Part shown: positions 24,772 to 32,244 of the stretch, piece by piece
Layout: every line of letters starts with the position of its first letter
Numbering within the stretch: position 1 is the first letter of the stretch
Assembly: GCF_009497655.1 (NCBI RefSeq)
Contig: NZ_CP023317.1
Location: forward strand, 3,811,501 to 3,875,500
Origin: Priestia megaterium
GTDB taxonomy: Bacteria > Bacillota > Bacilli > Bacillales > Bacillaceae_H
Length of the DNA stretch: 64,000 nucleotides
Direction: 5' to 3'
The notes under the pieces: model-generated
What the model was told of the DNA's origin: nothing
Seen by the model: the letters and a program-made list of their open reading frames with translations, nothing else
Databases searched by the model: none
Made by a program: the position numbers and the translations under genes

Positions 24772-26195
24772 TAAAAGCCTAAAGAAATATATTTTACTTC
24801 TAAATATTCTTCAATTCCGTAATGTCCGCCTTCACGTCCAAGTCCACTTTCTTTAAAGCCGCCAAACGGCGCTTGTGGTGTAGAAGGTAGTCCATCATTT
24901 AGCCCTACAATACCATATTCTAAAGCTTCAGCAATACGAATAGCTTCTGAAATATTTTCAGTGAACACATAAGCTGCTAATCCGTAAGGCGAGTTATTTG
25001 CACGGCGAATAACTTCTTCTTCTGTTTGATACGTTGCAATTGGAGCAATTGGTCCGAATGTTTCTTCGTACATACAAAGCATGTCATCCGTTGCACCATC
25101 TACAACCGTAGGCTCAACAAAAAGTCCGCTTCCCTCTTCGCGTACAGCCCCTCCAGTCAAGACGTTTCCACCCTTTGCTACAACATCATCTAAGTGGCGC
25201 TTTACTTTTTCTAACGCTTTTTCATCGATTAAAGGTCCGATATCCGTACCTTCTTCTAAGCCGTTTCCGACTTTCAGCTGACTAACAGCTGCTGCAAACT
25301 GCTCTGCGAACGGTTTAGCAATAGACTCGTGCACGTAGATGCGGTTTGTACATACGCATGTTTGACCAGCGTTACGGAATTTAGAAGCAATTGCATTTGT
25401 TACTGCTTTATCTAAATCAGCATTTGCTGTTACGATAAACGGAGCGTGTCCTCCTAATTCTAAAGACACTTTTTTAACCGTATCAGCTGCTCCGCGCATT
25501 AATAGTTTACCTACTTCTGTAGAGCCCGTAAACGATAGTTTGCGTACGCGTCCATCTTGCAGCCACGCTTCTCCAATTGCTTTTGCATCTCCTGTAACTA
25601 CATTCATTACCCCTTTTGGAATACCTGCTTCCTGCGCCAGCTCTGCTAGACGAAGAGCCGTTAGTGGCGTTTGTTCTGCCGGTTTAATAACCGCTGTACA
25701 TCCAGCTGCTAAAGCTGGCGCTACTTTACGCGTAATCATAGCTGCTGGGAAGTTCCAAGGTGTAATAGCTGCCATAACTCCCACAGGCTGCTTATGAGCA
25801 AATAATCGTTTATTAGGAGAAGAAGCTGGAATTGTTTCTCCGTAAATGCGTTTTCCTTCTTCTGCGTACCATGAAACGAATCCGTTGGCATAGCCAATTT
25901 CACCTTTTGCTTCTTTAAGAGGCTTACCTTGCTCGACTGTCATGATTTCAGCAAGTTCATCGGTGTGTTCTTCGATCAGCTGATGCCATTTAAATAATAA
26001 TTTACCGCGCTCTTCTGCTGTTTTTTTAGACCATGTTTGAAACGCTTCATAGGCAGCATCTGCTGCTAGCTTTGCTTCTTTTTCTCCGCCTTTTGCAACG
26101 GTAGCTACTACTTCATTTGTTGCTGGATTTACCACTTCGTATGTATCATTTGCTGAAACAAATTCTCCGTTAATATATAAGTTTGCTTGCTTCAT
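24771..26195 (-). CDS. gabD: Succinate-semialdehyde dehydrogenase (GabD)
   Basis: Oxidises succinic semialdehyde to succinate with NAD(P)+, the last step of the GABA shunt. The protein has 474 residues of the aldehyde dehydrogenase family: TPWNFPAAMITRKVAPALAAG, FTGSTEVGK, the base Glu in LELGGHAPF, and the nucleophile Cys in GQTCVCTNR; the second nearby Cys is common in SSADHs. C-terminal PFGGFKESGLGREGG is intact. It follows gabR by 31 bases on the same strand. Confidence 0.95.
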   Translation of the reverse strand: MKQANLYINGEFVSANDTYEVVNPATNEVVATVAKGGEKEAKLAADAAYEAFQTWSKKTAEERGKLLFKWHQLIEEHTDELAEIMTVEQGKPLKEAKGEIGYANGFVSWYAEEGKRIYGETIPASSPNKRLFAHKQPVGVMAAITPWNFPAAMITRKVAPALAAGCTAVIKPAEQTPLTALRLAELAQEAGIPKGVMNVVTGDAKAIGEAWLQDGRVRKLSFTGSTEVGKLLMRGAADTVKKVSLELGGHAPFIVTANADLDKAVTNAIASKFRNAGQTCVCTNRIYVHESIAKPFAEQFAAAVSQLKVGNGLEEGTDIGPLIDEKALEKVKRHLDDVVAKGGNVLTGGAVREEGSGLFVEPTVVDGATDDMLCMYEETFGPIAPIATYQTEEEVIRRANNSPYGLAAYVFTENISEAIRIAEALEYGIVGLNDGLPSTPQAPFGGFKESGLGREGGHYGIEEYLEVKYISLGF

Positions 26196-26226
26196 ATTTC
26201 TTCACTCCCTGCTTAAATTTATCTAC

Positions 26227-27606
26227 TCACTGTTCGGTACTGTCCGACACATATTTTCGAATTTTACGGCTCGCTTGTGATTGACTAATACCAAGCTGTT
26301 CGGCTACTTTGTAAGATGACCTATGCTGTTCAAACGCCTTGATGACCATTTCTTTTTCCACATGTTCAATCATTTCAGGAAGCGTATGCACAGGTGGATC
26401 GATAGCAAACTCTTTTGCAAATGGCAAGTCTTTAAGCGTAATCATTTCTTCTCCTATAACAACCAGACGCTCAATGATATTTTCCACTTCACGAACGTTT
26501 CCTTTCCATTCCTGCCCTAAAAATGCATCTAATGCCTTTGGTGATAAGCGTACATTACGTTCGTATACCGTATTAAAATGATGAAGAAACTGATAGACAA
26601 GAGGCAGAATATCTTCTTTTCGCTCTCGTAAAGGTGGGATCGTAATTGGCACCACGTTAAGTCGATAGTACAAATCACGTCTAAACTTTCCTTCTTCGAC
26701 CATTTGCTCCAGATTTTGATTCGTAGCAGCAATAATTCGTACGTCTATTGATACTGCTCTTGTTGAGCCCACGGGACGAATTGTACGGTCTTGCAGTACA
26801 TGGAGCAACTTACTTTGTGCTGAAAGAGAAAGTTCACCAATCTCATCTAGAAAAAGCGTGCCTTCGTTCGAAAGCTCAATGATCCCTTTTTTCCCTTCGC
26901 GAAATGCTCCAGTGAACGTACCGCCTTCATAGCCAAATAGCTCTGACTCAATAAGCTGTTCAGGAAGCGCTGCACAATTAAGCTCATGATACGGCTGCTG
27001 TTTTCTTGTACTAAGCTGATGAAGCAGTTTTGCTACTCTGCTTTTTCCTACCCCTGTTTCTCCAAGTAAGAGAACGGTTGTATTTACAGAAGCAACTCGT
27101 TGAATGGTTGAAAAAACTTTTTTCATCGCTTCGCTTTTTGTTACGATTCCTTCTAAATCTACGGATTCGTTTAACTCTTTTTTATAGTTTTCAAGCTGTT
27201 CTTCCATCTCTTCTACTTTTCGTTTTAATTCCATTAAGTCTGTGAGATCTCGAGAATAGCTAATAACACTTTTCAATTGCCCGTCATTAGTAAATACTGG
27301 CCTAGTCCGCACATGAAGATATCGGCCTGAGTTTGTTTTTTGAACCAATTCAATTGCTTGATTAGATTCAATCACCTTTAACGTGGCCGAAGGATAAAAG
27401 ATGCCCATTTCCTGAAGTTCTTTTACGTGCTTTCCAATAAAATCTTCCACTTTCAAAGCATAATTTTTTTCACACTCTGAATTTACAACTAATACATACC
27501 CATTTGCATCAGTTACAAAGATTTCATCAAATGATGACTCAAATATATCGTAAAGTTCGTCGTTAATTTGCTGAATCTGCTTTTTATGAATGGTCATTTG
27601 AATCAC
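26227..27606 (-). CDS. gabR: Sigma-54-dependent activator of the gab cluster (PAS-AAA+-HTH)
   Basis: Enhancer-binding protein of 459 residues: PAS ~15-125, short coiled linker (KRKVEEMEEQLENYKKEL), AAA+ domain with Walker A GETGVGKS and Walker B GTLFLDEIGEL, and a C-terminal Fis/TyrR-like helix-turn-helix (YKVAEQLGISQSQASRKI). The sigma-54 contact loop reads GTFTGA instead of GAFTGA. The last 50 residues look more like TyrR than Fis. Its place between gabT and gabD matches the sigma-54 activator GabR of the B. cereus group. The signal is probably a small molecule bound by PAS, perhaps succinic semialdehyde or GABA; that is inference. Confidence 0.88.
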   Translation of the reverse strand: MIQMTIHKKQIQQINDELYDIFESSFDEIFVTDANGYVLVVNSECEKNYALKVEDFIGKHVKELQEMGIFYPSATLKVIESNQAIELVQKTNSGRYLHVRTRPVFTNDGQLKSVISYSRDLTDLMELKRKVEEMEEQLENYKKELNESVDLEGIVTKSEAMKKVFSTIQRVASVNTTVLLLGETGVGKSRVAKLLHQLSTRKQQPYHELNCAALPEQLIESELFGYEGGTFTGAFREGKKGIIELSNEGTLFLDEIGELSLSAQSKLLHVLQDRTIRPVGSTRAVSIDVRIIAATNQNLEQMVEEGKFRRDLYYRLNVVPITIPPLRERKEDILPLVYQFLHHFNTVYERNVRLSPKALDAFLGQEWKGNVREVENIIERLVVIGEEMITLKDLPFAKEFAIDPPVHTLPEMIEHVEKEMVIKAFEQHRSSYKVAEQLGISQSQASRKIRKYVSDSTEQ

Positions 27607-27702
27607 CTTTTCGTCAAAAAATAATTATTATTTTATTTTATCAGAAAATGAAAAATCTATAAATAGAGTGTCCAAACATATCCATTCTTTGTGATTCATG
27701 AA

Positions 27703-27734
27703 GAATGAGTGAAGAGTTCTCTCTTCACTCATTC
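27703..27734. terminator. Perfect hairpin between gabT and gabR
   Basis: GAATGAGTGAAGAG-TTCT-CTCTTCACTCATTC, a flawless 14-bp stem with a 4-base loop, 12 bases past the gabT stop. The minus strand has no T-run after it, so it may attenuate or stabilise RNA rather than stop transcription fully, which would allow partial read-through into gabR-gabD. Confidence 0.6.
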
Positions 27735-27745
27735 CTCAATTTCTC

Positions 27746-29101
27746 TTATACTTCAACCGTTTGCTGCACGCTTGCTTCTAGTGCTGCTTCAAAAATAGCT
27801 AAGCCTTCTTCTAGCTGCTCATCTGTAATAACAATCGGCATTAAGATACGAAGAACGTTTCCGAATACTCCCGCGCTAAGCAGTAATAATCCACGTTTGT
27901 TTGCTTCTTTTACGATGCGCTGTGTAAGCTCTTTATCCGCTTCTTTTGTTTCGCGGTCTTTCACAAGCTCGATAGCAGACATAGCTCCTAATCCGCGGAT
28001 ATCACCGATACAGTCATATTTTTCTGCTAATTTTTCAAATCGTGATGTTACCACTTTTCCAAGGTACTCACCGCGTTCATTTAGCTTTTCTTCTTCAATG
28101 ATATCAAGTACAGCTAAAGCCGCTTCACATCCAAGAGGGCTTCCGCAGTACGTTCCGCCAAGCTCACCAGGATTAGATTCATCCATGATTTCAGCGCGGC
28201 CGATGACACCACTAATCGGTACACCAGCTCCTAGTGATTTAGATACTGTAATTAAATCTGGTGCAACGTCAAAGTGTTCAATACCGAAGTAGCGTCCCGT
28301 ACGTGCAAAACCAGCTTGAATTTCATCTGATACAAATAAAATTCCGTGCTCTTTACATAATTGATACACTTCTTGCACAAAACGTTTACCTGGAACAATG
28401 AAACCACCTTCGCCTTGAATTGGCTCCATTACAACAGCTGCAATCGTTTCTGGTGCTACTTCTGTATTTAAGAAGTTTTTGAATTCAGTGATCATAAACT
28501 CTTCGTATGCTTCAACTGATAATCCTTGTGGGCGGCGATACTCATAAGGATATGGAGCTTTGTATACTTCAGGAGCAAACGGTCCAAATTCATATTTATA
28601 TGGCTTTACTTTACTTGTCATTGTCATTGTCATTAATGTACGGCCGTGGAAACCGCGGTTAAATGAAATAATTCCTTGACGCTTTGTATATTTACGAGCA
28701 ATTTTCACTGCATTTTCTACAGCTTCTGCTCCGCTATTTAAAAGTAATACTTTCTTGTCAAATTCACCAGGAGCAATTGCTGCTAGTCTTTCTGCAAGCT
28801 CTACATATGACTCATACATCATGACATTAAATCCTGTGTGAATAAAACGGTCTACTTGCTTGTGAAGCGCTTCTTTCACTTTTGGATGACTATGACCTAC
28901 ATTGATTGTGCCAATTGCCCCTACGAAATCAATAAACGTATTGCCATCGACATCTTTAACGATCGCCCCTTCAGCCGTATCAGCAAATGTCGGAATGCCA
29001 TAACTTACACCTTTCGGAATGGCACGGTGTCTTCTATCTAATAATTGCTTTGCATTTTCTCCCGGTAAATTTGTTGCTACTTTGCTAAAAGTTTGACTCA
29101 T
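27746..29101 (-). CDS. gabT: 4-aminobutyrate aminotransferase (GabT)
   Basis: Class III PLP aminotransferase, 451 residues, moving the GABA amino group to 2-oxoglutarate and giving succinic semialdehyde. Motifs: NSGAEAVENAVKIARKYT, FNRGFHGRTLMTMTMT, FVSDEIQAGFARTGR and the PLP lysine in TVSKSLGAGVPISGV. It is the first gene behind a sigma-54 promoter, with gabR and gabD following on the same strand, so one inducible unit probably supplies the complete GABA shunt. Confidence 0.94.
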   Translation of the reverse strand: MSQTFSKVATNLPGENAKQLLDRRHRAIPKGVSYGIPTFADTAEGAIVKDVDGNTFIDFVGAIGTINVGHSHPKVKEALHKQVDRFIHTGFNVMMYESYVELAERLAAIAPGEFDKKVLLLNSGAEAVENAVKIARKYTKRQGIISFNRGFHGRTLMTMTMTSKVKPYKYEFGPFAPEVYKAPYPYEYRRPQGLSVEAYEEFMITEFKNFLNTEVAPETIAAVVMEPIQGEGGFIVPGKRFVQEVYQLCKEHGILFVSDEIQAGFARTGRYFGIEHFDVAPDLITVSKSLGAGVPISGVIGRAEIMDESNPGELGGTYCGSPLGCEAALAVLDIIEEEKLNERGEYLGKVVTSRFEKLAEKYDCIGDIRGLGAMSAIELVKDRETKEADKELTQRIVKEANKRGLLLLSAGVFGNVLRILMPIVITDEQLEEGLAIFEAALEASVQQTVEV

Positions 29102-29146
29102 TTTTTATCTTCCTCTCATATTAAATAATTCTTCAATTAGTTTATA

Positions 29147-29163
29147 TGCAAAAAACGTGCCAA
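29147..29163 (-). promoter_or_regulatory. gabT: Sigma-54 (-24/-12) promoter of gabT
   Basis: Minus strand TTGGCACG-TTTT-TTGCA fits the -24/-12 consensus TGGCACG-N4-TTGCW exactly. The -12 GC lies ~47 bases before the gabT ATG. A PAS-AAA+ sigma-54 activator is encoded in the same cluster. Confidence 0.93.
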
Positions 29164-29214
29164 CTTTTAAAAGGCTGAAAAATAAGCATTTTTAGATAAT
29201 TCTAACGATAATTC

Positions 29215-29250
29215 ACTTATCGATAAGTCAATATAAACTTATCAACAAGT
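29215..29250 (-). promoter_or_regulatory. Paired palindromes, probable activator-binding sites for gabT
   Basis: ACTTATCGATAAGT (29215-29228, perfect palindrome) and ACTTATCAACAAGT (29237-29250) lie 22 bp apart centre to centre, two helical turns, 55-100 bp upstream of the sigma-54 promoter. Location, spacing and symmetry fit an enhancer for a dimeric activator such as GabR. Confidence 0.7.
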
Positions 29251-29292
29251 CAAAAATGACTCTCTTTTCACATAAAGTGCAGGAATTTTATA

Positions 29293-29322
29293 TTGCCATA
29301 AAAGGAACAAGGCTTTTATAAT
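29293..29322 (+). promoter_or_regulatory. Candidate sigma-A promoter of the yneK-like gene
   Basis: TTGCCA (29293-29298), an 18-base spacer and TATAAT (29317-29322), 56 bases upstream of the start codon. Confidence 0.5.
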
Positions 29323-29377
29323 AAATGTATAAATATAGTAATGTTATGATTAATCTCTTTATAAAGGAGTGAAAAAT

Positions 29378-29803
29378 ATGCTAGAGGGCTGGTTTTTATG
29401 GGTTATTTTATTTTGGGTTGTCTTTTTAATGAGCATGTTTGCTATCGGCGGATTTTTTATGTTCAGAAAATTTTTAAAGCGCTTACCAAAAGAAGACGGC
29501 ATGTCTGAACTTGATTGGCAAGATCACTATCTTTCCAAAACCATTCACCTTTGGTCAGCGGATCAAAAGCAGCTATTAAACGTTCTTGTTGAACCAGTAC
29601 CTGAACTATTTCGCGATGTGGCCAAACAAAAAATTGCAGGGAAAATTGGGGAACTCGCACTTGAGGAACAAGCCGCCTCTATAACAGAAGACTTAATCGT
29701 ACGTGGATACATCTTAGCTACGCCTAAACGTGATCATAAATTTTTATTAAAAACATTAAAAAAGCAAAAAATAGATGCCGTCCCCTATCAGCATTTATTT
29801 TAA
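29378..29803 (+). CDS. yneK: YneK-like membrane-anchored protein (DUF2621)
   Basis: Single N-terminal TM helix (~5-28, FLWVILFWVVFLMSMFAIGG) followed by a ~110-residue soluble, mostly helical part (LKRLPKEDGMSELDWQDHYL). At 141 residues it fits B. subtilis YneK, function unknown, whose neighbours there are ccdC and ccdA, as here. I start at the ATG at 29378, eight bases from AAAGGAG; the GTG nine bases earlier overlaps that site. Confidence 0.8.
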   Translation: MLEGWFLWVILFWVVFLMSMFAIGGFFMFRKFLKRLPKEDGMSELDWQDHYLSKTIHLWSADQKQLLNVLVEPVPELFRDVAKQKIAGKIGELALEEQAASITEDLIVRGYILATPKRDHKFLLKTLKKQKIDAVPYQHLF

Positions 29804-29806
29804 ATC

Positions 29807-29838
29807 AAAAAAGGTGGCTGCGTAGCCACCTTTTTTAA
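29807..29838. terminator. Bidirectional terminator between yneK and ccdC
   Basis: AAAAAAGGTGGCT-GCGT-AGCCACCTTTTTT, 13-bp stem with A- and T-runs, between converging genes. Confidence 0.93.
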
Positions 29839-30326
29839 TTTAATATCGTTGTATTTCCAAGACGATCATTGTGCAGCTTTCGTTCGAGCTTTTTGTACGA
29901 TGTGTACATCGCAATGCGCCAAGGTACAATCATACCAAATGCTAAAATCCAGAACATACCGCCAAGCTGGCCAACATCAATTGAAGAACTTAAATATATT
30001 TTCATTGCAATTCGAATAATAAGCAAACCAATAATAATGAATGCAAAAGCTTTTGAACGCTTCAAGTAAATATGATCGTCACGAATTTCAAATTTAGACG
30101 TTTTAATTAACAGGATTGAGAAGATCATGCCTGCTATTAACGCCTCAAGCAGTTCTGCACCCGTTACTCGAAACATTGGAAAGATAAACATTAACGCTCC
30201 CGTACTCATAAAAAAAGGCGGAAGTATAATTTTTTTTGCATTCGTTGGTTTATCAGCAGCTTTCATTCGAACAACTAATATGAAAGAAGCCATAAAAATT
30301 GCGACAAGTGTTGAAGCAATAACCAA
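29835..30326 (-). CDS. ccdC: CcdC family membrane protein (YneJ-like)
   Basis: Membrane protein of 163 residues with ~5 TM helices, the CcdC/DUF1453 type: FILVVRMKAADKPTNAKKIILPPFFMSTG near the N terminus and FWILAFGMIVPWRIAMY near the end. In B. subtilis ccdC sits beside ccdA and was named for cytochrome c maturation, though deletion has little effect. The start is a TTG at 30326, six bases after AAGGAAGG; no ATG precedes the first helix. Confidence 0.82.
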   Translation of the reverse strand: MVIASTLVAIFMASFILVVRMKAADKPTNAKKIILPPFFMSTGALMFIFPMFRVTGAELLEALIAGMIFSILLIKTSKFEIRDDHIYLKRSKAFAFIIIGLLIIRIAMKIYLSSSIDVGQLGGMFWILAFGMIVPWRIAMYTSYKKLERKLHNDRLGNTTILN

Positions 30327-30400
30327 TGAAATCCTTCCTTTACTATAGTTTAGTGTGTACTTATATTATAATCCAAAAAACATCAGAAGTAAAAGTGCAA

Positions 30401-30436
30401 CAAAAAAACAGAAGAGGATCTCTTCTGTTTTTATTT
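30401..30436 (-). terminator. Terminator of the UPF0316 gene
   Basis: AAAACAGAAGAG-GAT-CTCTTCTGTTTT stem overlapping the TAA of the UPF0316 gene, with TTTTTTTG on the minus strand. Confidence 0.9.
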
Positions 30437-30988
30437 AGTAGAGGTAATATCTGCTTTTGCTTTTTGCTTTTGTTTTTGCTTTTTCATTGCTTTTAGTAAG
30501 AACCCGCCTTTAAATTTACGAGGCTCGTATGAAATAATGAAAGCACGAGGCTCATATTCTTCAATGAATGCTAATAGCTCTTCTTCTCTACTTCTTTTTG
30601 TTAAAATGTCTAATCTATAGCGTGCACTGTCTCTTCCTTCACCTTGGTACACAGTAACACCAAAACCTTCCTGTCGAAGGCGGTTAATTAACTCTTCATT
30701 TTTGGTCATAAGGTTAACTAAGAATGTTGTATATCCGATAGCAAGCCTAGATTCGATATAACTTCCAAGTATAATTCCCACTCCAAATCCAACTGCGTAT
30801 ACAACCATAGCAAGCGTGCTTTGATCTCCTGAAAATACTAGGGATAAGCCAAATACATAAATTAACGCTTCAACAAATCCAAAAACTGAGGCATACATAC
30901 TCATACCTTTGACTAAAAAAATTGTGCGCAGCGTCAAGATCGGTACATAGATCAGTTGCAAAAGCAAGATTAACAAAATATCTTTCAA
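30431..30988 (-). CDS. UPF0316 / DUF2179 membrane protein (YebE-like)
   Basis: Predicted 185-residue protein with three N-terminal TM helices (LLILLLQLIYVPILTL; ALIYVFGLSLVF; VVYAVGFGVGIILGSYIE), then a cytosolic DUF2179 domain (GFGVTVYQGEGRDSARYRLDILTKR) and a Lys-rich tail. DUF2179 domains are thought to bind small ligands, but no function is set for UPF0316. I prefer the TTG at 30988, six bases from AGAGGTG, over the GTG overlapping it. It separates ccdA and ccdC, a position not found in B. subtilis. Confidence 0.78.
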   Translation of the reverse strand: MKDILLILLLQLIYVPILTLRTIFLVKGMSMYASVFGFVEALIYVFGLSLVFSGDQSTLAMVVYAVGFGVGIILGSYIESRLAIGYTTFLVNLMTKNEELINRLRQEGFGVTVYQGEGRDSARYRLDILTKRSREEELLAFIEEYEPRAFIISYEPRKFKGGFLLKAMKKQKQKQKAKADITSTK

Positions 30989-31145
30989 TTTATACACCTC
31001 TTTTTAACAATTAAAAATATGACGATTTCATTGTATCACTCCGTATTTATAGAAGATATAGTAAAAATAAATTTTTCTATATATTTTTTCGAGTCATATT
31101 CTTGCTTATTTCCTAAGAGCTAAAATGAACGTTTGGTCTTTAAAA

Positions 31146-31187
31146 AACAAAAAAGAACCTGCCAACTTCCAGATTCTTTTTTGTATC
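31146..31187 (-). terminator. AT-rich terminator of ccdA
   Basis: ACAAAAAAGAA...TTCTTTTTTGT with a ~16-base loop, 12-50 bases past the ccdA stop. The T-run is good but the stem is GC-poor. Confidence 0.55.
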
Positions 31188-31198
31188 GTTTTCCCTTT

Positions 31199-31915
31199 TT
31201 AAAAGCCCGTAAACCCTCCAAATACGCTCGTTGTATAAATAATAATTTTTGTCATCCAGTCAAAATATAAAATAAACCCCATGCCAATCATTGCGTATCC
31301 GCCAACTTTCATCATGGAATTCATATGTTTTTTTAACCAATTCATTTTTCCAATAAAGAATGTCATGATAAAGAACGGAATAGAAAACCCAAGTGAATAC
31401 GTTATCATGTACAAAAGACCGGATCCTGGGTTTGTCGCTGCAAGCGCCATAACCGATACTAAAATAGGTCCCGTGCAAGGAGTCCAGCCGGCAGCAAAAG
31501 CCATACCAATAAAAGAAGAACCTAAGAGTCCAGCCGGCTTATTGGCGAATTGAACTTTATGTTCCTGCATAAGAATTCGAGGCTTAAAAATCCCTAGTAC
31601 AACTAGACCAAAGAAAATAATAAGAATAGCGCCAATCTGCCGAATTAAATCCTTATAGTTAAAAAACCACTGACCAATAAAGGATGTCGCAAAACCAATC
31701 ATAATAAAGATAACAGAAAATCCCAGCAGAAAAAAAGCTGTGTGAATAAAAGCTTTGCGCTGATGTGACCTAGCGCCTTCCTTTAGCTCGCTGACTGATA
31801 CTCCCGTTATGTACGATAAAAAAGCTGGATACAAAGGCAAACAGCAGGGTGAAATAAACGATAAAAAGCCTGCGCCAAATGCCAAAAATAAATTTAAATC
31901 TCCCACATTTCCCAC
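31199..31915 (-). CDS. ccdA: Cytochrome c biogenesis membrane protein CcdA
   Basis: Moves reducing power from thioredoxin across the membrane for apocytochrome c and spore-thiol reactions. Six TM helices in 238 residues, with the two redox Cys in LSFISPCCLPLYPAFLS (TM1) and AAGWTPCTGPILVSV (TM4). The GTG at 31915 stands almost on an AAGGGA; the GTG at 31906 has better spacing and would give 235 residues as in B. subtilis, so the start is open. The Sco1-like protein at 541 may share the oxidase-assembly pathway. Confidence 0.93.
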   Translation of the reverse strand: MGNVGDLNLFLAFGAGFLSFISPCCLPLYPAFLSYITGVSVSELKEGARSHQRKAFIHTAFFLLGFSVIFIMIGFATSFIGQWFFNYKDLIRQIGAILIIFFGLVVLGIFKPRILMQEHKVQFANKPAGLLGSSFIGMAFAAGWTPCTGPILVSVMALAATNPGSGLLYMITYSLGFSIPFFIMTFFIGKMNWLKKHMNSMMKVGGYAMIGMGFILYFDWMTKIIIYTTSVFGGFTGF

Positions 31916-31944
31916 TTCCCTTTTTTGTTCTTTTTGTTCTTTTT

Positions 31945-31961
31945 CGTTACCATTTTGTAAC
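31945..31961 (-). promoter_or_regulatory. Inverted repeat upstream of ccdA, possible operator
   Basis: GTTAC-CATTTT-GTAAC, a 5-bp palindrome with 6-base spacer, 30 bases before the ccdA start and ~60 before the divergent Spo0E-like promoter. I cannot assign it to a known regulator. Confidence 0.3.
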
Positions 31962-31982
31962 CAAATTGTCTTATCTCACTTC

Positions 31983-32011
31983 TTTCAAATAGTACCATTA
32001 TCTTGTATAAT
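31983..32011 (+). promoter_or_regulatory. Candidate promoter of the Spo0E-like gene
   Basis: TTTCAA (31983-31988), 17-base spacer, TATAAT (32006-32011), 35 bases upstream of the TTG start. Confidence 0.55.
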
Positions 32012-32045
32012 TAGGTAAACGACTTGTTAGAAGGGATACATAGCA

Positions 32046-32222
32046 TTGGCCAAAAAAGATATTCTATTAGCGATTGAAAAGAAACGAGAAGAACTCATCC
32101 GCATAGTCCGAGTAAGTGGATTAAACTCTCCACCTGCTATTAAACATAGTCAAGAATTAGATCATTTATTAAACGTTTACAATGAATTCCCTGCTCAAAC
32201 AACAGAAACAACCTCTTCATGA
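32046..32222 (+). CDS. Spo0E-like aspartyl-phosphate phosphatase
   Basis: A 58-residue protein with the Spo0E pattern: LLAIEKKREELIRI, a GLNSPPAI loop and the hallmark SQELDHLLNVYNEF. Spo0E-type proteins dephosphorylate Spo0A~P and delay sporulation. The start is a TTG at 32046 about ten bases from GAAGGG; the frame has no ATG, so an annotation requiring ATG or >60 codons would miss it. In B. subtilis a Spo0E-like gene (ynzD) is found in the same chromosomal region. It has its own promoter and terminator. Orthology to ynzD is inferred. Confidence 0.85.
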   Translation: MAKKDILLAIEKKREELIRIVRVSGLNSPPAIKHSQELDHLLNVYNEFPAQTTETTSS

Positions 32223-32238
32223 AGGTTGTTTCTTTTTT
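32203..32238 (+). terminator. Terminator of the Spo0E-like gene
   Basis: AGAAACAACCT-CTTCATGA-AGGTTGTTTCT followed by TTTTTTT. The stop codon lies in the loop. Confidence 0.9.
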
Positions 32239-32244
32239 TCACCT

